From positions 48,459-112,458 of the forward strand of contig JAIDQZ010000007.1 in the NCBI GenBank assembly GCA_029062005.1: 64,000 nt of DNA, written 5' to 3'. A program made the position numbers and the translations under genes. Source of the stretch: Muribaculaceae bacterium (lineage in GTDB: Bacteria > Bacteroidota > Bacteroidia > Bacteroidales > Muribaculaceae). Positions 44,411 to 53,561 of the stretch are shown here, piece after piece. The notes beneath the pieces were generated by a model that worked only from the letters and a program-made list of their open reading frames with translations, was not told the origin of the DNA and did no database searches. Each line of letters starts with the position of its first letter. The first letter of the stretch is position 1.

Positions 44411-45289
44411 ATGAGCGACAAAATCTCAATCAGATTCTATAATAATCGTCCTGTACGTGCTGTCTGGGACGATAAAAACAACAAATGGTGGTTTTCGGTA
44501 CTGGATATCATAGCGATATTCAATGCCCAGGATGATTATGCCAAGACCCGAAACTACTGGAAATACCTCAAAACTAAACTTAAAAAGGAGGCTCCACAAC
44601 TGGTTAGTACCACTAACCAGTTGAAGCTAAAAGCACCTGACGGTAAATTACGCTTAACGGACACACTTGATTCACAAGGCGTTACAGAACTTGCCAAGCA
44701 TATGCCAAACAACAAGGCTATGGGATTTCTTGACTGGTTTACATATAGCGAGACCACTATTGACGGACGCAGCCGTAAGAAAGCATACGACCTTTTTGAA
44801 TCAGGGCTCCTCAAAAAACTTGAGCCCGGTAGCGTCAAGTGTCTTCAACAAATACATGCCTATATATTCGGAGGGCTTTATGACTTTGCCGGACAGATAC
44901 GAACAAAAAACATCTCAAAAGGCGGATTCTCATTTGCCAATTGCATGCATTTCCCTTCTACATTGCAGATGATAGAAAGAATGCCGGAAACCTCATTTGA
45001 TGAGATAATGGATAAATATGTGGAAATGAATGTAGCGCATCCATTCATGGAAGGGAATGGACGAAGCACTCGTATTTGGTTGGACCTAATGCTTAAACGT
45101 TCTCTCAAAAAATGTGTCGACTGGAGTCAGATTGACAAAAATGAATATCTGAATGCCATGAGGGAGAGCGTAGTAGACCCAAGTCATATCAAGACTTTAG
45201 TAGAGGCAGCCTTGACAACGCATATCGACGACCGGGAAATGTTCATGAAAGGCATAGATTATTCCTACTACTACGAACAAAACGATTGA
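44411..45289 (+). CDS. Bro-N/Fic domain protein (putative AMPylase)
   Basis: 292 residues, cytoplasmic. Residues 1-~108 resemble the Bro-N DNA-binding domain of phage antirepressors (IRFYNNRPVRAVWDDKNNKWWFSVLDIIAIF). Residues ~120-280 are a Fic domain: YDFAGQIRTKNISKGGFSFA (157-176), then the complete catalytic motif HPFMEGNGRSTR with His210, Gly215, Asn216, Gly217, Arg218 and Arg221. Intact motifs of this kind transfer AMP or another nucleotide to hydroxyl side chains. No separate antitoxin gene is next to it, and I could not place an inhibitory helix. It may be a self-regulating Fic, or act on its own Bro-N target. A 60-codon frame continues after its TGA. Confidence 0.88.
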   Translation: MSDKISIRFYNNRPVRAVWDDKNNKWWFSVLDIIAIFNAQDDYAKTRNYWKYLKTKLKKEAPQLVSTTNQLKLKAPDGKLRLTDTLDSQGVTELAKHMPNNKAMGFLDWFTYSETTIDGRSRKKAYDLFESGLLKKLEPGSVKCLQQIHAYIFGGLYDFAGQIRTKNISKGGFSFANCMHFPSTLQMIERMPETSFDEIMDKYVEMNVAHPFMEGNGRSTRIWLDLMLKRSLKKCVDWSQIDKNEYLNAMRESVVDPSHIKTLVEAALTTHIDDREMFMKGIDYSYYYEQND

Positions 45290-45469
45290 AGGAATACTGA
45301 AGCACGTAAATTCTACAAAGAGGCTATGGAAATGGATGATCACTACAGGAATAGCATGTTACTGACGGGGTTGGCTAATCTATATTCCAGACATCTCATT
45401 ACTGACGACGAACTTGCAGAGCTTCCCGAAGAAATCAAGCAATCAATCCACATGATTCTTAATCGCTGA
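45290..45469 (+). other. In-frame 60-codon extension after the Fic stop codon
   Basis: After the TGA at 45287-45289 the same frame stays open for 59 sense codons to the TGA at 45467-45469. It encodes RNTEARKFYKEAMEMDDHYR, NSMLLTGLANLYSRHLITDD and ELAELPEEIKQSIHMILNR. The ARKFYKEAMEMD piece resembles a TPR helix. No start or promoter of its own is visible. It may be the tail of a decayed gene, or a lost C-terminal domain of the Fic protein. Confidence 0.4.
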
Positions 45470-45569
45470 GTATTTCATTATTCTTTAAAAGCTTGCCAAA
45501 ACTGAGTCGCGAAGCTTCACGAAGCATTGAAACTCTGCCCCTTTGCGCCTTTGCGTGATCAATTCTGTT

Positions 45570-46676
45570 TCAGCTCCGTTTACTGTAAGTAATGGCTGCC
45601 AAACCAGAAAAGAAAACCGCGAAGGCTGCTATGGCTATGTACTGCTGCCAGAGGTCGACGATGCCGGCTCCCTTCAGGTAGACTGAGCGCATAATCTCGA
45701 TGAAATAGCGGGGCGGAATGGCGTATGTGATACATTGAGCCCATTCAGGCATGGAACGGATCGGGGTAAAAAGTCCTCCCATCAGCTGGAAGATCATGAT
45801 GAAGGCAAACATCACGAATATGCTTTGAAGCATCGTAGCTGACTTGTTGGCAATGGTGACTCCAAGTCCCGACATTGTAAGACTGAAGAGTATGGTGACA
45901 AGATATATTGCTCCTAAACTACCGGCAGGCTTCAGACCATATACCAACCATCCAATCATCATACCAACAGTCACGACTATGAGTCCGACAATCCAAAACG
46001 GTATAAGTTTCGACAACACAAACGCAAAACGGCTTACCGGAGTCACATTCATTGCCTCGATCGTACCCGATTCCTTCTCGCTTACAAGATTAAGAGCAGG
46101 AAGGAATCCACATATTATGATCAGCAGCACCACTATAAGGGCAGGGATCATATAGTTGCGGAAATTAAGTGTCGGATTGTAGAGATTAATGACGCTTGTC
46201 TCCGGGACAGTCACGGAAATGCCATTCTCTGCATGCCACTGACTGAGGGTCGCCATTGCCGACTGTGAGACGTATTGAGCGCCAAGCATACCTTTCGTTG
46301 CGTTTACTCCGTTAGCTTCCACGTCCAACTCCGCATTCCCTTCCACTATATCGCGTGAATAATGGGGCGGAATGGTCAATATCACGTCAGCTTCTCCATT
46401 CTCAACGCTTGACAATGCCTCATCGTAGGTCCCGACAATATCCTGCACTGTCAGGTATTCTGACGCGTCAATATCGGCTATTATCCTGCGGGATAGCTGG
46501 CTATGATCGTTGTCGACTACCGTCACTCCTACGTTCTTCACATCAAGGTTAGCCACCAAAGGAAGCACGAGCATTACCATGATTGGCATGGCTATGATGA
46601 TCTTCGGAATCAGCGGATTACGCTTCATCAACTTTACCTCCTTGACCAGAAGGGCTTTCAGTATTCTCAGGTTCAT
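45570..46676 (-). CDS. ABC-2 type efflux permease (YbhR/YbhS-like), second
   Basis: 368 residues. One N-terminal membrane helix (KIIIAMPIMVMLVLPLV), a periplasmic loop of ~140 residues (VGVTVVDNDHSQLSRRIIADI ..), then five membrane helices. The latter include RNYMIPALIVVLLIIICGFLPAL and the conserved EKESGTIEAMNVTPVSRF that follows. This is the ABC-2/YhhJ-YbhR permease plan. It pairs with the preceding permease to form the membrane pore of the efflux ABC transporter. Its start overlaps the preceding permease stop by 4 bases (ATGA). Last gene of the operon. Confidence 0.9.
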   Translation of the reverse strand: MNLRILKALLVKEVKLMKRNPLIPKIIIAMPIMVMLVLPLVANLDVKNVGVTVVDNDHSQLSRRIIADIDASEYLTVQDIVGTYDEALSSVENGEADVILTIPPHYSRDIVEGNAELDVEANGVNATKGMLGAQYVSQSAMATLSQWHAENGISVTVPETSVINLYNPTLNFRNYMIPALIVVLLIIICGFLPALNLVSEKESGTIEAMNVTPVSRFAFVLSKLIPFWIVGLIVVTVGMMIGWLVYGLKPAGSLGAIYLVTILFSLTMSGLGVTIANKSATMLQSIFVMFAFIMIFQLMGGLFTPIRSMPEWAQCITYAIPPRYFIEIMRSVYLKGAGIVDLWQQYIAIAAFAVFFSGLAAITYSKRS

Positions 46677-47725
46677 TTGGTCGATGATTTAAATTTTGCT
46701 ATGGAGGAAGCGAGCAATACTATGGTCATGACGCTAAGAATCAGAACATCCTTGAGGATATAACTGAAATCGAGTTGCTGGACCATCAGCTTTCGCATAG
46801 CCTCTATGTACCAGCGCGCAGGAATAATATTGGATATCCATTGAAGCACCACAGGCATATTATCCACCGGGAATATCATACCGGAAAGCATAATTACCGG
46901 CAGCATGAACATAACAGCCGACACAATAAGTGCTGTAAGCTGTGTGTCGACTATAGTAGATACCATCAGTCCGATCGAAAGCGAAAGAATTATGTAGAGC
47001 AATGACACCACTATCACGCTTATAGCACTTGCAGAGAACGGAAGATCAAGAACCGTATATGCCATCAGAAGCATAACGGCAAGGATCACACATGAAAGCA
47101 GAAAATAAGGCACGAGTTTGCCGAGTATAATCGTCTGTGGTTTCACCGGAGAGACAAGCAGCAGGCTCATGGTGCCGGTCTCTTTCTCACGCACTATTGA
47201 GACCGATGTCATTATGGCGCAGATAAGTATGAAAATCATGCCGAGAATACCCGGCACAAAATTATAGGCACTCTTCAACTGCGGATTATAAAGCGTAGAT
47301 GTCAGCACAGGACTTTTTGCCGATCTGCCACCAATCAAGCCACGAATGTATGCAGTGGCGGTCTGTGCGGTGTTGGTGTTTGAAGCATCCACTATAATCT
47401 GAGATTTAAGCACACCCTGATCTGTCTTTAGGAAAAGAGCGGCATCCGTCTTGCCCGAACGCAGGAGCTCGTAGACGTCTTCAGGTGAGCAAAGTCCCTG
47501 GAATGTGAAATATTCGTTTACGCGCAGCCGCTGAAGAATATCACGTGTCTCATCGGTGTGCTGATCCACTACGGCAACAACCCTTACATCATTGACCTCT
47601 GTGGATATCGCAAAGCCGAAAAGCAGCAATAGCACAATCGGCATAAGCAGCGTTATCACCATCGTTCGCGTATCGCGGACTATGTGCAACGCCTCTTTTT
47701 TTACAAGTGACCGGAATATTGACAT
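46673..47725 (-). CDS. ABC-2 type efflux permease (YbhR/YbhS-like), first
   Basis: 350 residues with the same plan as its partner: an N-terminal helix (VITLLMPIVLLLLFGFAI), a periplasmic loop (VVAVVDQHTDETRDILQRL..), then five helices with FVPGILGMIFILICAIMTSV and the VREKETGTMSLLLVSPVKP motif. The two permeases are clearly related and would form a heterodimer. It is separated from the upstream ATPase gene by 63 bases that carry a GTTTAAG repeat, the only gap in an otherwise overlapping operon. Confidence 0.9.
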   Translation of the reverse strand: MSIFRSLVKKEALHIVRDTRTMVITLLMPIVLLLLFGFAISTEVNDVRVVAVVDQHTDETRDILQRLRVNEYFTFQGLCSPEDVYELLRSGKTDAALFLKTDQGVLKSQIIVDASNTNTAQTATAYIRGLIGGRSAKSPVLTSTLYNPQLKSAYNFVPGILGMIFILICAIMTSVSIVREKETGTMSLLLVSPVKPQTIILGKLVPYFLLSCVILAVMLLMAYTVLDLPFSASAISVIVVSLLYIILSLSIGLMVSTIVDTQLTALIVSAVMFMLPVIMLSGMIFPVDNMPVVLQWISNIIPARWYIEAMRKLMVQQLDFSYILKDVLILSVMTIVLLASSIAKFKSSTK

Positions 47726-47729
47726 TAAT

Positions 47730-47765
47730 GGTTTAAGGGGTTTATAAGTTTAAGAAGTTTAAAGG
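47730..47765. repeat. GTTTAAG-rich repeat inside the efflux operon
   Basis: Four GTTTAAG-like units lie in the only gap of the operon. The first 19 bases (47730-47748) are identical, in inverse orientation, to 25902-25920 in the gad cluster. Confidence 0.75.
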
Positions 47766-47788
47766 GTGAGAGTGGATTTATGGGATGA

Positions 47789-48532
47789 TTAGTCTCCTCT
47801 TTTTGCGGTTTGGGCGACGATACGGAATACTTCGTCGATCGTCGAAACATGATATTTCTCCTTTAGGGCGGCGGGTGAGTCAAGAGCACTTATCCTGCCA
47901 TCGACCATAATGGATATCCGGTTGCAGTATTCAGCCTCGTCAAGGTAATGAGTCGTTACAAAAACCGTCATGCCTTCGGAAGAAGCCTTGTAGATCAACT
48001 CCCAGAACTTACGGCGGGTCACAGGATCTACGCCACCTGTCGGTTCGTCGAGAAAAACGACTTCAGGCTTATGGATAGTAGCGACAGCGAATGCAAGCTT
48101 CTGCCTCCAGCCTACCGGAATATCCTTAACGTATGCCCGCCTCATATCCTCCATACCAAGATCTCTGAAAAGACTTGCAGACGAATCCTTTATCTGCAAT
48201 GATGACATACCGTAGATTGTAGAGAACAGCTTTACGTTCTCTTCCACAGTCAGTCCTGAATAAAGGGAGAACTTCTGGCTCATATAACCAATACGCTTCT
48301 TTATCTCCTCTGACTGCGAGATTATATCGCACCCGGCAACCTGACCGTCGCCATCAGTTGGCAGACTGAGTCCGCAAAGCATACGCATGGCGGTGGTCTT
48401 TCCTGCACCGTTGGCACCTAAGAAACCGAATATCTCCCCTTTGTCGACATCAAACGATATATGATCGACTGCAGTGAACGATCCGAAGCGTTTGGTAAGG
48501 TTCCTTACCGATATGACCTTGTCAGTATTCAT
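47789..48532 (-). CDS. ABC transporter ATPase (YbhF C-terminal-half-like)
   Basis: 247 residues. Walker A is GANGAGKTT (39-47), the Q-loop is YMSQKFSLYSGLT, and Walker B is VVFLDEP (158-164) with catalytic Glu163. The signature is not LSGGQ but IPVGWRQKLAF (138-148). In E. coli YbhF, to my recollection, the C-terminal nucleotide-binding half has a similar non-canonical signature, so this is probably a family trait and not a defect. It would pair with the canonical ATPase encoded just upstream. The start overlaps that gene by 4 bases. Confidence 0.92.
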   Translation of the reverse strand: MNTDKVISVRNLTKRFGSFTAVDHISFDVDKGEIFGFLGANGAGKTTAMRMLCGLSLPTDGDGQVAGCDIISQSEEIKKRIGYMSQKFSLYSGLTVEENVKLFSTIYGMSSLQIKDSSASLFRDLGMEDMRRAYVKDIPVGWRQKLAFAVATIHKPEVVFLDEPTGGVDPVTRRKFWELIYKASSEGMTVFVTTHYLDEAEYCNRISIMVDGRISALDSPAALKEKYHVSTIDEVFRIVAQTAKRGD

Positions 48533-49434
48533 CGAGTCAGCTTTATGAATAAATCCTCAATATCCCCTTTAGCAGGGTAAACTTCCACATCACTCAGTCC
48601 TTCATAACGAAGCCTATCCCTTACTGCAACAGGATTGAATCCTTTTCGACCCACAACATGAAGGGTTGCACCGAATGTATAGCAATCCTCTACCTCCGGC
48701 AACTGCCTGAGTTTCGTCAGAAGCTCAAACATACTGGATGACGAAGCATTGTAAAGGTTTTCGTCGAGTCCAGTCACCAGACCATCAGGAGTGTTAACTC
48801 TCAAGATCTTACCTTTATCGATGAGCGCTATTCTCTCGCAACGGTTGGCTTCATCCATATATGAAGTGGAAACAAGTATAGTGATTCCCTTCTCACGCAG
48901 AGTGGAGAGCATATCCCAGAATTCGCTACGCGAGACAGCATCTACGCCGGTGGTGGGTTCATCGAGAAGAAGTATCTCAGGTCGGTGTATAAGTGCGCAG
49001 CTCAACGCGAGTTTCTGCTTCATGCCACCCGAAAGAGCACCTGCCCTACGGTTTGGGAATCGTTCAAGCTGGGCGAATACAGGAGCTATGATATCATAGT
49101 TTTCCTTGACTGAGACCCCAAAGAGGGAAGCGAAAAACTTAAGGTTTTCCGAGACACTCAGATCCTGATATAGAGAAAATTTCTCAGGCATATATCCTAT
49201 GACCGTGCGGAGCTCTGAATAATCCTTCACTGTGTCAAGACCGCATACGGTGGCAGTTCCCGAATCGGGAGCGAGCAGCGTGGCAAGTATCCTATAAAGA
49301 GTGCTCTTCCCTGAGCCGTCGGGTCCGATAAGACCAAACATCTCCCCTCTCTCTACTTGAAAACATACATTGTCGAGAGCTGTGAGAGTACCGTAGCGCT
49401 GCGTTACACCGGAGATATCGATAGCGGGACTCAT
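48529..49434 (-). CDS. ABC transporter ATPase (YbhF N-terminal-half-like)
   Basis: 301 residues. Walker A is GPDGSGKST (37-45); the signature LSGGMKQKLAL and Walker B ILLLDEPTTGVD are canonical. A ~65-residue C-terminal extension after the ATPase core (SSMFELLTKLRQLPEVEDCY..) is common in drug-export ATPases. It provides the complete active site that complements the neighbouring ATPase. In E. coli the two halves are one polypeptide, YbhF; here they are two genes overlapping by 4 bases. Confidence 0.92.
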   Translation of the reverse strand: MSPAIDISGVTQRYGTLTALDNVCFQVERGEMFGLIGPDGSGKSTLYRILATLLAPDSGTATVCGLDTVKDYSELRTVIGYMPEKFSLYQDLSVSENLKFFASLFGVSVKENYDIIAPVFAQLERFPNRRAGALSGGMKQKLALSCALIHRPEILLLDEPTTGVDAVSRSEFWDMLSTLREKGITILVSTSYMDEANRCERIALIDKGKILRVNTPDGLVTGLDENLYNASSSSMFELLTKLRQLPEVEDCYTFGATLHVVGRKGFNPVAVRDRLRYEGLSDVEVYPAKGDIEDLFIKLTR

Positions 49435-50321
49435 AGCCTGACCTCTCCGTATTGACCGAGTTTGAGTCGTCCGTCGTTCTTTACCGCGATCTTGACAGCA
49501 TACACAAGATTTGCCCTGCTATCACGTGTCTGAATGGACTTGGGCGTGAACTCACTTTCCTGCGCTATCCAGGTGATTGTACCGGGATACTCATACTGCT
49601 CGTCACCTCCGAAATCGGCAATCACTGTTACCTTCTGACCAATCTTTATATCAGCAAGTTGAGAGACAGTGAAATAAGAGCGGAGATATATGTTGTCAAG
49701 GTCAGCAAGCTTGCACAGGGGTCGTCCCGGAGTGGCGAATTCTCCCGTCTCCGCATATTTTAGCAATACAGTGCCTGCAAGTGGTGATTGTACCACGCTC
49801 TTAGCGAGCTGCTCATCTATCTGCTCTGACTGATACTGAATGGCAACCGCATTGTCGGTTATCGATGCCCTATTCTTCCCAAGGGTAGAGAGCAACGCAC
49901 CAAGCTGACCTTTAAGCACATTAAGCTGTGCCTGAGCGTCATCATATTGCTTCTGAGTAGTGGCGCCGTCGGCAAGCAGACGGGCAAAACGCTCGCATTC
50001 ATTCTGCTGATGCGCTATCTGTGAGCGAAGTGCAGCTGCCTGAGCGGCAATATCGGGAGAAACACTTTCCGCTGACTGCCGCTGACTCTCTATCTGTTTC
50101 TTCTGCAGAACCAACAGAGTGGTATCTATCACTGCTATAGTTTGTCCTTTCCGGACAATGTCACCTTCACTTATCGGCATGTAAAGTATCTTGCCGGAGG
50201 TCTCGGCTGATACGGTCACTGTTGTCGCCTCGAAGATGCCGGTAGCATCATAATCCGGCTTACTGTTGCATGCTGCAAGCAACAAGACTGATAAAGATAA
50301 AGAAATTTTGTATGCTTTCAT
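49431..50321 (-). CDS. HlyD-family periplasmic adaptor (YbhG-like) lipoprotein
   Basis: 296 residues. Lipoprotein signal with Cys18 (LLLAAC). Then a biotinyl-lipoyl half (VTVSAETSGKILYMPISEGDIVRKGQTIAVID), a coiled-coil hairpin (about 72-150, rich in Gln and Ala), the second lipoyl half (VVQSPLAGTVLLKYAETGEFATPGRPL), and a beta-barrel domain. This is the membrane-fusion protein that connects the ABC permeases to the TolC-like channel. It overlaps both neighbours by 4 bases. Confidence 0.92.
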   Translation of the reverse strand: MKAYKISLSLSVLLLAACNSKPDYDATGIFEATTVTVSAETSGKILYMPISEGDIVRKGQTIAVIDTTLLVLQKKQIESQRQSAESVSPDIAAQAAALRSQIAHQQNECERFARLLADGATTQKQYDDAQAQLNVLKGQLGALLSTLGKNRASITDNAVAIQYQSEQIDEQLAKSVVQSPLAGTVLLKYAETGEFATPGRPLCKLADLDNIYLRSYFTVSQLADIKIGQKVTVIADFGGDEQYEYPGTITWIAQESEFTPKSIQTRDSRANLVYAVKIAVKNDGRLKLGQYGEVRL

Positions 50322-51598
50322 TGGTTGAGAGTGTATTTCAGGTTATAGATTTCCTTTAGGTATTGAATCTCGTGGAGGTGTGCGTTGAGCCTCGCTATAT
50401 TTTCATCGGAGATTTTAGTCAGAAGAGCGGTAGCATCTATCACCCCATTGGCAAGCTGGGATTCAGCCGCACGTCTGACATTTTCACGGAGTTCGATGAT
50501 GCGGGCATCATCTTTCATCATGTCACCGAGTCCTCTGATTGTTTCACGTTGCGATGCCGACTGTAGATTGCTGTTGAAGAGAAACAGAGCCCGGTCAGAA
50601 TTAATGTCAAGGACATTGTTTGAAGTCCTAATACCGTTATTTTTTCTTGAATAGAAAGAATCTATATTCCATGACACTTTTACACCCGCAAGAATATTAA
50701 ACGATAGATCTTTGTTCATCATACTTTTAAAATAGTCGAACCCGGGATATCCGTAATATGCCTGAGCAAAAAAGCCCACCTTCGGCATAAGCGAGACATC
50801 GGAAAGTCTCTGTGCCGCTTCATTTGCTGCCAGACGCTTCTCGAAAAGCCGCAATTCCGGTCTTTCGCTGTCATCCGTTTTTGGAATTTCAGCCGAAGGT
50901 CTGACCAGGATCTTTTCATGCAGACTTTCACCGATAAATATCCCAAGCATATCACGATAACCCTTAGCGGCACTTTTCGCCTGCGTAATTCCTTGACTTA
51001 ACGTAAGTGCCTGCGCCTCTACCATATCAACGTCGCACTGCATGGCAACTCCATTGCGCACCTTAGCCCGGAGTTGCACAAGATTATTCTGCAAAAGTTG
51101 ATGAGTCACCTCAGCCTGTTCTATTTGCTCCTCTGTCAGAAGTATCGCAAAAAATACAGATTCAACTCTTTGCCTTAATGCATACATTTCCACATCAATG
51201 GCTGCCCTCTCTACCACATTTCGGGCGCGTGTGAGCTCTCGACGAGATTTGGACGCTCCTCCGTCCCATATGTTCTGGGATACATCTACTCCGACCTTAT
51301 ACTGTATCTTGCCGAGACCTTTCATGGACTGACCCATCTGATCCAGTATCCCTGTCAGTGACTTTGGGAAAGATGGCACCACATTCTGTCCTGTGAGTTG
51401 TCCGTAGACACCTATCTTTGGGAACCATGAGTTATTGATTTCTGCAAGGTCAATATCGCAAGTGGCCTCAATAAGATTAAATTTGCTGATAAGGGGATAA
51501 TTAGCCTCTGACCTGGAGATGCATTCCTCTATAGTAAGCTGAGCCGTCGCTGACAAACTATAAAAAAACGACAATAAAATAATGGCTATATTTTTCAT
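50318..51598 (-). CDS. TolC-family outer-membrane efflux protein
   Basis: 426 residues with a signal peptide (about 1-19, ending ATA-Q) and two long helical repeats separated by short barrel segments. The repeats begin LTIEECISRSEANYPLISKF and, later, ERPELRLFEKRLAANEAAQRLSDVS. The GYPGFDYFKSMMNKDLSFNI strand pair and INSDRALFLFNSNLQSASQRETI helix are typical. It should form the trimeric exit duct of the pump. Start and stop overlap the flanking genes by 4 bases each. Confidence 0.92.
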   Translation of the reverse strand: MKNIAIILLSFFYSLSATAQLTIEECISRSEANYPLISKFNLIEATCDIDLAEINNSWFPKIGVYGQLTGQNVVPSFPKSLTGILDQMGQSMKGLGKIQYKVGVDVSQNIWDGGASKSRRELTRARNVVERAAIDVEMYALRQRVESVFFAILLTEEQIEQAEVTHQLLQNNLVQLRAKVRNGVAMQCDVDMVEAQALTLSQGITQAKSAAKGYRDMLGIFIGESLHEKILVRPSAEIPKTDDSERPELRLFEKRLAANEAAQRLSDVSLMPKVGFFAQAYYGYPGFDYFKSMMNKDLSFNILAGVKVSWNIDSFYSRKNNGIRTSNNVLDINSDRALFLFNSNLQSASQRETIRGLGDMMKDDARIIELRENVRRAAESQLANGVIDATALLTKISDENIARLNAHLHEIQYLKEIYNLKYTLNQ

Positions 51599-52230
51599 GG
51601 CATCAGTTTTCTCATAATAGTATCATAGTTTTCTTTCTTCCTCATGGCAAAAAAAGCCTCAGGGTCTTCTGTCATGTCTCCTAAAGCGACTTTTACTATA
51701 GGAGCAGCCATAAAAGAGAATATATTTAGTGAGGCCACATCGAGCATCAGCATTTTCGCATCCACCTTCCTGCATCGTCCTGATTTCGCTTCCTCATCAA
51801 TCTTATGTTGAAGTGTCTGGAATATCAATGGCGCGTATCGGCCGATATGCTCAAGGAAGACATTCGACCGTTCGGGATCACTGTAGATCTCCTCTATTAG
51901 GAATCGGGGGAGTTCCGGATTGGCAGCAATGAAGTCGAGATGTCTGTCCACTATATTGCGGATTATTTCATCAAGCGAGGCATCGGTATAGTCAAATGAA
52001 CTAAAGAGAGTTTCCTTAAGAAGTTTTATCTTCTCGCGGAGTACTCTGTCAAAAAGCCTTGCTTTAGTACGGAAATAATAGTGAAGCATGGCATGTGTTA
52101 CACCGGCAGCCTCTGCTATTGAAGTCGTCCTTGCACCGGCGAATCCTTTCGACAGAAACTCCCTTTCTGCGGCCATAAGTATTGCTCGCTCAGTATCTTG
52201 TAAAGTATTGTCTGTTGTTGAATCATTCAT
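51595..52230 (-). CDS. TetR/AcrR-family regulator of the efflux operon
   Basis: 211 residues. The N-terminal TetR helix-turn-helix is clear (RAILMAAEREFLSKGFAGARTTSIAEAAGVTHAMLHYYFRTKARLFDRVL). A helical ligand-binding domain follows. It is the first gene of the seven-gene pump operon, overlapping the TolC gene by 4 bases, so it very likely represses its own operon until an exported compound binds. A palindrome TAACAA-CA-TTGTTA at 52256-52269 is the best operator candidate. E. coli has the same arrangement (a TetR regulator with ybhGFSR). Confidence 0.92.
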   Translation of the reverse strand: MNDSTTDNTLQDTERAILMAAEREFLSKGFAGARTTSIAEAAGVTHAMLHYYFRTKARLFDRVLREKIKLLKETLFSSFDYTDASLDEIIRNIVDRHLDFIAANPELPRFLIEEIYSDPERSNVFLEHIGRYAPLIFQTLQHKIDEEAKSGRCRKVDAKMLMLDVASLNIFSFMAAPIVKVALGDMTEDPEAFFAMRKKENYDTIMRKLMP

Positions 52231-52255
52231 AACAATAATGTTTATCCTATTTGAT

Positions 52256-52269
52256 TAACAACATTGTTA
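52256..52269. promoter_or_regulatory. Candidate TetR operator
   Basis: TAACAACATTGTTA is a 14-base palindrome (6-bp arms, 2-base centre), 26 bases before the TetR ATG at 52230, in the position expected for an autorepression site. Confidence 0.5.
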
Positions 52270-52282
52270 GCTAAATTGTTTT

Positions 52283-52317
52283 AAAAAACATGACGCGCAA
52301 AGCGCACGCCATGTCAT
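52283..52317 (-). terminator. Terminator of the GH8 gene
   Basis: Read on the minus strand, ATGAC/GTCAT and GCGC/GCGC stems form a bulged hairpin followed by a T-run (from the A-run at 52283-52288). Confidence 0.65.
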
Positions 52318-52321
52318 TCCA

Positions 52322-53539
52322 TTAAAAAAGCCTGAAGTTGCCTGAGACGTGAAGAAGGGAAAGGAAATAGACCATTCCCTCGTAGTAGCGGTATTTCCCT
52401 GCTGGTGGTTGGGTATTCCACAGACGCTCTACAAATTCTTTTGCCAAAGCTCGCTTTTCGGAATCCTCCGATTTAGCCAGAGCTAATGCTCCGACAGCAT
52501 TCGAACCAGCCATTCCGCATGTATAATTATCGAATGCACCCGTACCATCAATGTTAAAATGCGCATGACTGCAATCATCCTTTTTGAAAAATTCAAGCAG
52601 TCTGGTTATCAATTCAATCTGTCGCTCCGCATCTTTCTCTGTAAGATAGGCATCCATACCAATATTCATAGCACAGCGTATGGCATCATACATGTATGTT
52701 GATGTGTCATACCCTGCCTGCGGCCATGCGTATGGAGTGGCATCATAGTTGCTGTAGTCAGGATGCAAGCCAGTCACCGGATGTGCGCTATTCACAAGAT
52801 GATCTCTGGCAGCGGTTGCAGCATCTTTCCAGAAATCATTGTTTGAGGAGGCCTTTATAGCCCAGTAATCAAGGAAAGCCGGAAGCATATAGGACGGATC
52901 GGTGAATACGTGTCCCACACTGTCCGGGACGAATGTGATGAGCCTCGTATCGTCATCGAACAGATTGTACACACCGGTAGTCGTGCCGTCTTTGGACATT
53001 ATTTTTTGCAGTATAGTATTGGCTTCCGCTGTATATTCAGGATTATTCCACTTTTCTCCGGCAAGCAGAAGTGATGTGACGTAATAGAGTTCTCCGTCGG
53101 AAGCGTTACTTCCTCCGAATTTAGTCCCGTCCGGCAAGCATTGCCAGCAGAAATATCCGTCCCAGGGAGAGTCTGAATCATATGCCATATGTTCCTTGCT
53201 CCAACGCCACAGACGATCAAACACCTCCGGCTTGTCGAGCTGCACGCTTATCATCATGCCATACGACATACCTTCCGTACGGACATCGTTGCTGCCGGTA
53301 TCCAGTATGAAACCCTTGTCTCCGTCAAGGTAGTAGACACTGCGCTGATCATCGTTCTCGTAGACCGACAAATCGCCGGGAGTAAAGAAATGCCTCCACA
53401 CTCCATCTATCTTTGCTTTGGTCTCTTCATCCGTCTTGCCAAGCAAGCTATTGAAATAATTCTCTCCGTGACAGACCGTGCCTGACATAAGCAGGAGTCC
53501 CGTCACTATCATTATTTTATGAATCATTGACTTTTTCAT
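52322..53539 (-). CDS. GH8 reducing-end xylose-releasing exo-oligoxylanase
   Basis: 405 residues with a signal peptide (about 1-25). The GH8 core is clear: DVRTEGMSYGMMISVQLDK with the expected acid Glu89, WQCLPDGTKFGGSNASDGELYY with Asp148, and MYDAIR with Asp285 as candidate base. GH8 enzymes with this pattern, for example Rex from Bacillus halodurans, remove single xylose units from the reducing end of xylo-oligosaccharides. A secreted or periplasmic location fits xylan-oligomer use. Assignment of Asp285 as base is by position only. The gene is followed by a terminator and is separate from the efflux operon. Confidence 0.88.
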   Translation of the reverse strand: MKKSMIHKIMIVTGLLLMSGTVCHGENYFNSLLGKTDEETKAKIDGVWRHFFTPGDLSVYENDDQRSVYYLDGDKGFILDTGSNDVRTEGMSYGMMISVQLDKPEVFDRLWRWSKEHMAYDSDSPWDGYFCWQCLPDGTKFGGSNASDGELYYVTSLLLAGEKWNNPEYTAEANTILQKIMSKDGTTTGVYNLFDDDTRLITFVPDSVGHVFTDPSYMLPAFLDYWAIKASSNNDFWKDAATAARDHLVNSAHPVTGLHPDYSNYDATPYAWPQAGYDTSTYMYDAIRCAMNIGMDAYLTEKDAERQIELITRLLEFFKKDDCSHAHFNIDGTGAFDNYTCGMAGSNAVGALALAKSEDSEKRALAKEFVERLWNTQPPAGKYRYYEGMVYFLSLLHVSGNFRLF

Positions 53540-53561
53540 AAAGACAGTTTTTAATTTAAGC

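Noticed and set aside
45495..45560. GCCCCTTTGCGCCTTTGCGTGA-like intergenic text as a repeat element
   Set aside because: A single copy in the window with only a short internal repetition; not enough to call an element.
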